Positions 61,992-64,000 of a stretch of DNA of 64,000 nt are shown piece after piece; the stretch's first letter is position 1, and every line of letters starts with the position of its first letter. The translations under genes and the position numbers were made by a program. The stretch spans positions 91,531 to 155,530 of the forward strand of contig NZ_KI928922.1 of the NCBI RefSeq assembly GCF_000521215.1. Direction: 5' to 3'. The notes under the pieces are model-generated. The model did no database searches and was not told the DNA's origin. It worked only from the letters and a program-made list of their open reading frames with translations. This stretch comes from Labrenzia sp. DG1229 (lineage in GTDB: Bacteria > Pseudomonadota > Alphaproteobacteria > Rhizobiales > Stappiaceae).

Positions 61992-62722
61992 ATGACTGAA
62001 GAAACGAACATAATGGGGCCGCATATTCTTGTCGTCGATGACCGGCGCGAATTTGCGATCCATTACGCCAGTTCTTGCAAAAGCAGGGTATGCGGGTCAG
62101 CCTTGCCGCCAGCGCAGCAGAAGCCCGCAAACTCCTACCTGACGCAGCCGTTGATTTAATCGTACTCGACGTAATGATGCCGGGCGAGGATGGTCTGTCG
62201 CTCTGCCGTGACATCAGTGCGAATTCCACGGTGCCGATTATCCTTCTGACGGCATTGTCGGATGAGACTGATCGCATCGTCGGACTGGAATTAGGTGCGG
62301 ATGATTACCTAACCAAACCATTCAATTCGCGTGAGCTTTTGGCGCGCATTCGTGCGGTTCTACGACGCTCCCGGAATAACTCACCCGGGTTCGTTGGTGT
62401 TGGCGAGGTTTGGGAGATCGGGCCCTGGCGGTTCGATGCCTCCGTGCCCTGCCTGTACAGTGCAGAGGGCGCGGAAATTTCTCTGAGTACCGGCGAAGCG
62501 AGGTTGCTGGAAGTCATGGTACCCCGTGCAGGCCGGGTGCTTTCCCGCGCACAGCTTTTGGATTTAACCCAGAGGCGCGATGCGGGCCCGTTCGATCGTG
62601 CCATTGACAACCATATTAGTCGCTTGCGGAAGAAAATGGAGGCAGGTGGTGCGTCAGAGCCGGTCATTCAGACTGTTTGGGGCGGCGGTTACAAAATCGT
62701 AGCCGGTGTTCACAAGCTATGA
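61992..62722 (+). pseudogene. OmpR-family response regulator, N-terminal frameshift
   Basis: ATG 61992 opens MTEETNIMGPHILVVDD and then loses sense at about 62052. One added base restores DPLRQFLQKQGMRVSLA and the intact remainder. The receiver domain has the phospho-acceptor Asp in VLDVMMPGEDG and Lys in LTKPFNSREL. The C-terminal winged helix (LSTGEARLLEVMVP, DNHISRLRKKME, TVWGGGYKI) is OmpR-type. The internal ATG at 62075 would give only a truncated protein lacking the receiver's first strand and acidic pair. Its stop overlaps the histidine kinase start. Confidence 0.85.
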
Positions 62723-63798
62723 GGCGTATCTGGCCGGACCGACTTGCCGCACGGATCATTCTGCCGGTCGTTGCCATCGTTGTCGGGGCGCAGTTCGCGC
62801 TGAGCTGGCTCTTCTTTGCGGCCTTTGAGGAGGAGACTTGGGACAAGGATCAGGCCCAATATGCCATGCAGCAACAAGCCCGCTTACGTACGCTGATCGA
62901 GGCCGTACGTGACGCGACCGACACTCAAACTGCGGTGATCATGCGCATCGCCAGCGGTCAGGATTTCCATACATGGTTGGCGCAGGACACACGTTCTTTG
63001 TCTGACTGGGAGGACTTGCCTAAAACACGTGCTTCAACGGCATTGGCGAAGACCCTGAAAGAAGACACCGGCTTGGGCGATCTTGTTGTGAGTGGTTTTG
63101 TTCCGTTGGATTTGGATGACTATGAAACCATTCTTGCTACGCCGGACCACCTGGTTTTTGGCCTGGGTGTTGAAAGTCAGAACCTGCTCATAGAGGCACA
63201 GATCAGCCCGGGTAACTGGCTCCGTATTCTGACACTCGCATCTGAGTTTGATACCGAGGTCACGCCGTGGGATGAAAAACCAGACCTGTTACTTGTTGCC
63301 TTTATTGTAATCAGCATTGTGCCGGTTCTGATTTTGATTATCCATCAAGTAGTTAGGCCACTTCGCAATCTGGCGCGGTTTGCAGAACGCATCGGTCAAG
63401 GAAGCTGGCGTCATGAAGACATTCCTGAAACCGGGCCGCTGGAAACCCGTCAAGCTGCCAGGGCACTGAATGTCATGGCCCGCCGCATCTGCGATTTTGT
63501 TGACGACCGCACTCGCATGCTGGCTGCAATCTCTCACGATATTGCCAGCCCCTTGACGGGTATGAGACTGCAGGCCGAAATGGTGGACGATCCAGATATT
63601 CGTGCCCCGCTGATCCGTGGAATCGAAGAGATCAGCATTATGAGCAAATCGACGCTGACTTTCGCGCGCCTTGATGCGTCAGACGAAAAAGCGCAGCCGG
63701 TTCACTTTGCAGAGCTTGTCGCCGAATTGGTCAAAGATTACGACCCGTCAAAAGTTAGTTTGTTCACCAATGCGGCAGCTAATACCAACGAGCATTGA
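62719..63798 (+). pseudogene. Sensor histidine kinase, truncated before the ATPase domain
   Basis: An open frame of 359 codons starting in an ATGA overlap with the regulator. It has two membrane segments (about 13-35 and a second near 195-218) flanking a periplasmic sensor, then HAMP and the dimerisation/phospho-acceptor helix with His273 in AISHDIASPLTG. The ATP-binding domain that should follow is missing: sense stops near SLFTNA and the last codons run into flanking DNA next to an IS630-type transposase. The protein cannot bind ATP and so cannot phosphorylate itself. Confidence 0.85.
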
Positions 63799-64000
63799 TC
63801 AGAACCGATGCGCCCATTTTCGCAATCCGATTGACATGATGGTCCATGGTTGATTGGTGAGCCGGTTCCAGGCCTGGCAACAGAGCGCGACGATCTCCTG
63901 GTAGGAATTGAAGATCCGGTTTGAGAGCCAGTTGTCGCGCATGAATTGCCAGATGTTCTCCATTGGGTTCAACTCAGGAGCGCGTGGTGGCAATGGCAGG
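63799..64000 (-). mobile_element. IS630-family transposase, C-terminal end (partial, runs off window)
   Basis: The reverse frame encodes PPRAPELNPMENIWQFMRDN and then LSNRIFNSYQEIVALCCQAW, the end of the DDE domain of IS630/Tc1-type transposases (family motif PPYSPELNPxExxW). The start is beyond the right edge. The element has probably interrupted the sensor kinase gene near 63785, at a TA-containing site as is usual for this family. The exact terminal repeat was not resolved. Confidence 0.8.

Overview
The window looks like one stretch of an alphaproteobacterial chromosome or large replicon. The reasons are moderately high GC, tightly coupled operons with ATGA/TGATG overlaps, many ABC importers for organic nitrogen and sugar-like solutes, and IclR, GntR-FCD, LysR and TetR regulators. 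A marine or soil Hyphomicrobiales/Rhodobacterales-type heterotroph fits. I cannot name a genus from sequence alone. Almost everything is accessory catabolism, transport and decaying mobile DNA. I see no rRNA, tRNA, CRISPR array or replication origin.

Layout. (1) 1-3450: a dicarboxylate/amino-acid symporter fused to a periplasmic solute-binding domain (cut by the left edge), divergent from a secreted tannase/feruloyl-esterase-like hydrolase. (2) 3741-18482: a peptide/cyclic-amide utilisation locus with an M28-like protein, an IclR regulator, and a long operon encoding a dipeptide-type ABC importer, an MDR oxidoreductase, the hydantoinase/oxoprolinase pair HyuB-HyuA and an M20 peptidase. The solute-binding protein of this operon appears to be a natural circular permutation. 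Four copies of a 19-bp palindromic site sit upstream of the M28-like gene and of the importer operon. (3) 18.6-19.0 kb: two dead IS3 fragments, then an orphan protein with a peptidoglycan-binding-like N-terminus and a hydrophobic C-terminal half. (4) 20991-37791: two divergent operons around one GntR regulator. Each holds a complete spermidine/putrescine-type ABC importer, an enolase-superfamily enzyme and an SDR dehydrogenase. The right arm adds two SMP-30 lactonases, a NagB-like protein and a ROK kinase. One gene per arm (the mutarotase-like gene on the left, the binding protein on the right) is frameshifted.

(5) 38311-50460: a second amide/peptide cluster with an M20 peptidase, an AstE/AspA-like deacylase, an M81 metallopeptidase, a LysR regulator, a second dipeptide-type importer and an M20D amidohydrolase. 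(6) 51347-54901: a TetR regulator divergent from a two-gene unit made of a VIT/vWA surface protein with a GlyGly-CTERM-like tail and a rhomboid protease of rhombosortase type. This looks like a self-contained protein-sorting pair. (7) 55.4-64.0 kb: a dead IS3 element, an RND pump with a frameshifted membrane-fusion partner, a Tat-exported agmatine-deiminase-like enzyme, and a two-component system whose regulator is frameshifted and whose kinase is cut off next to an IS630-type transposase that runs off the right edge.

How the genes fit together. Regions 2, 4 and 5 repeat one plan: a regulator, a binding-protein-dependent importer, and a set of cytoplasmic hydrolases or dehydrogenases for the imported compound. 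GC-rich hairpins follow three of the binding-protein genes. Regions 6 and 7 concern the envelope. Single-base frameshifts recur in otherwise intact genes, so either this segment is decaying or the consensus has indel errors.
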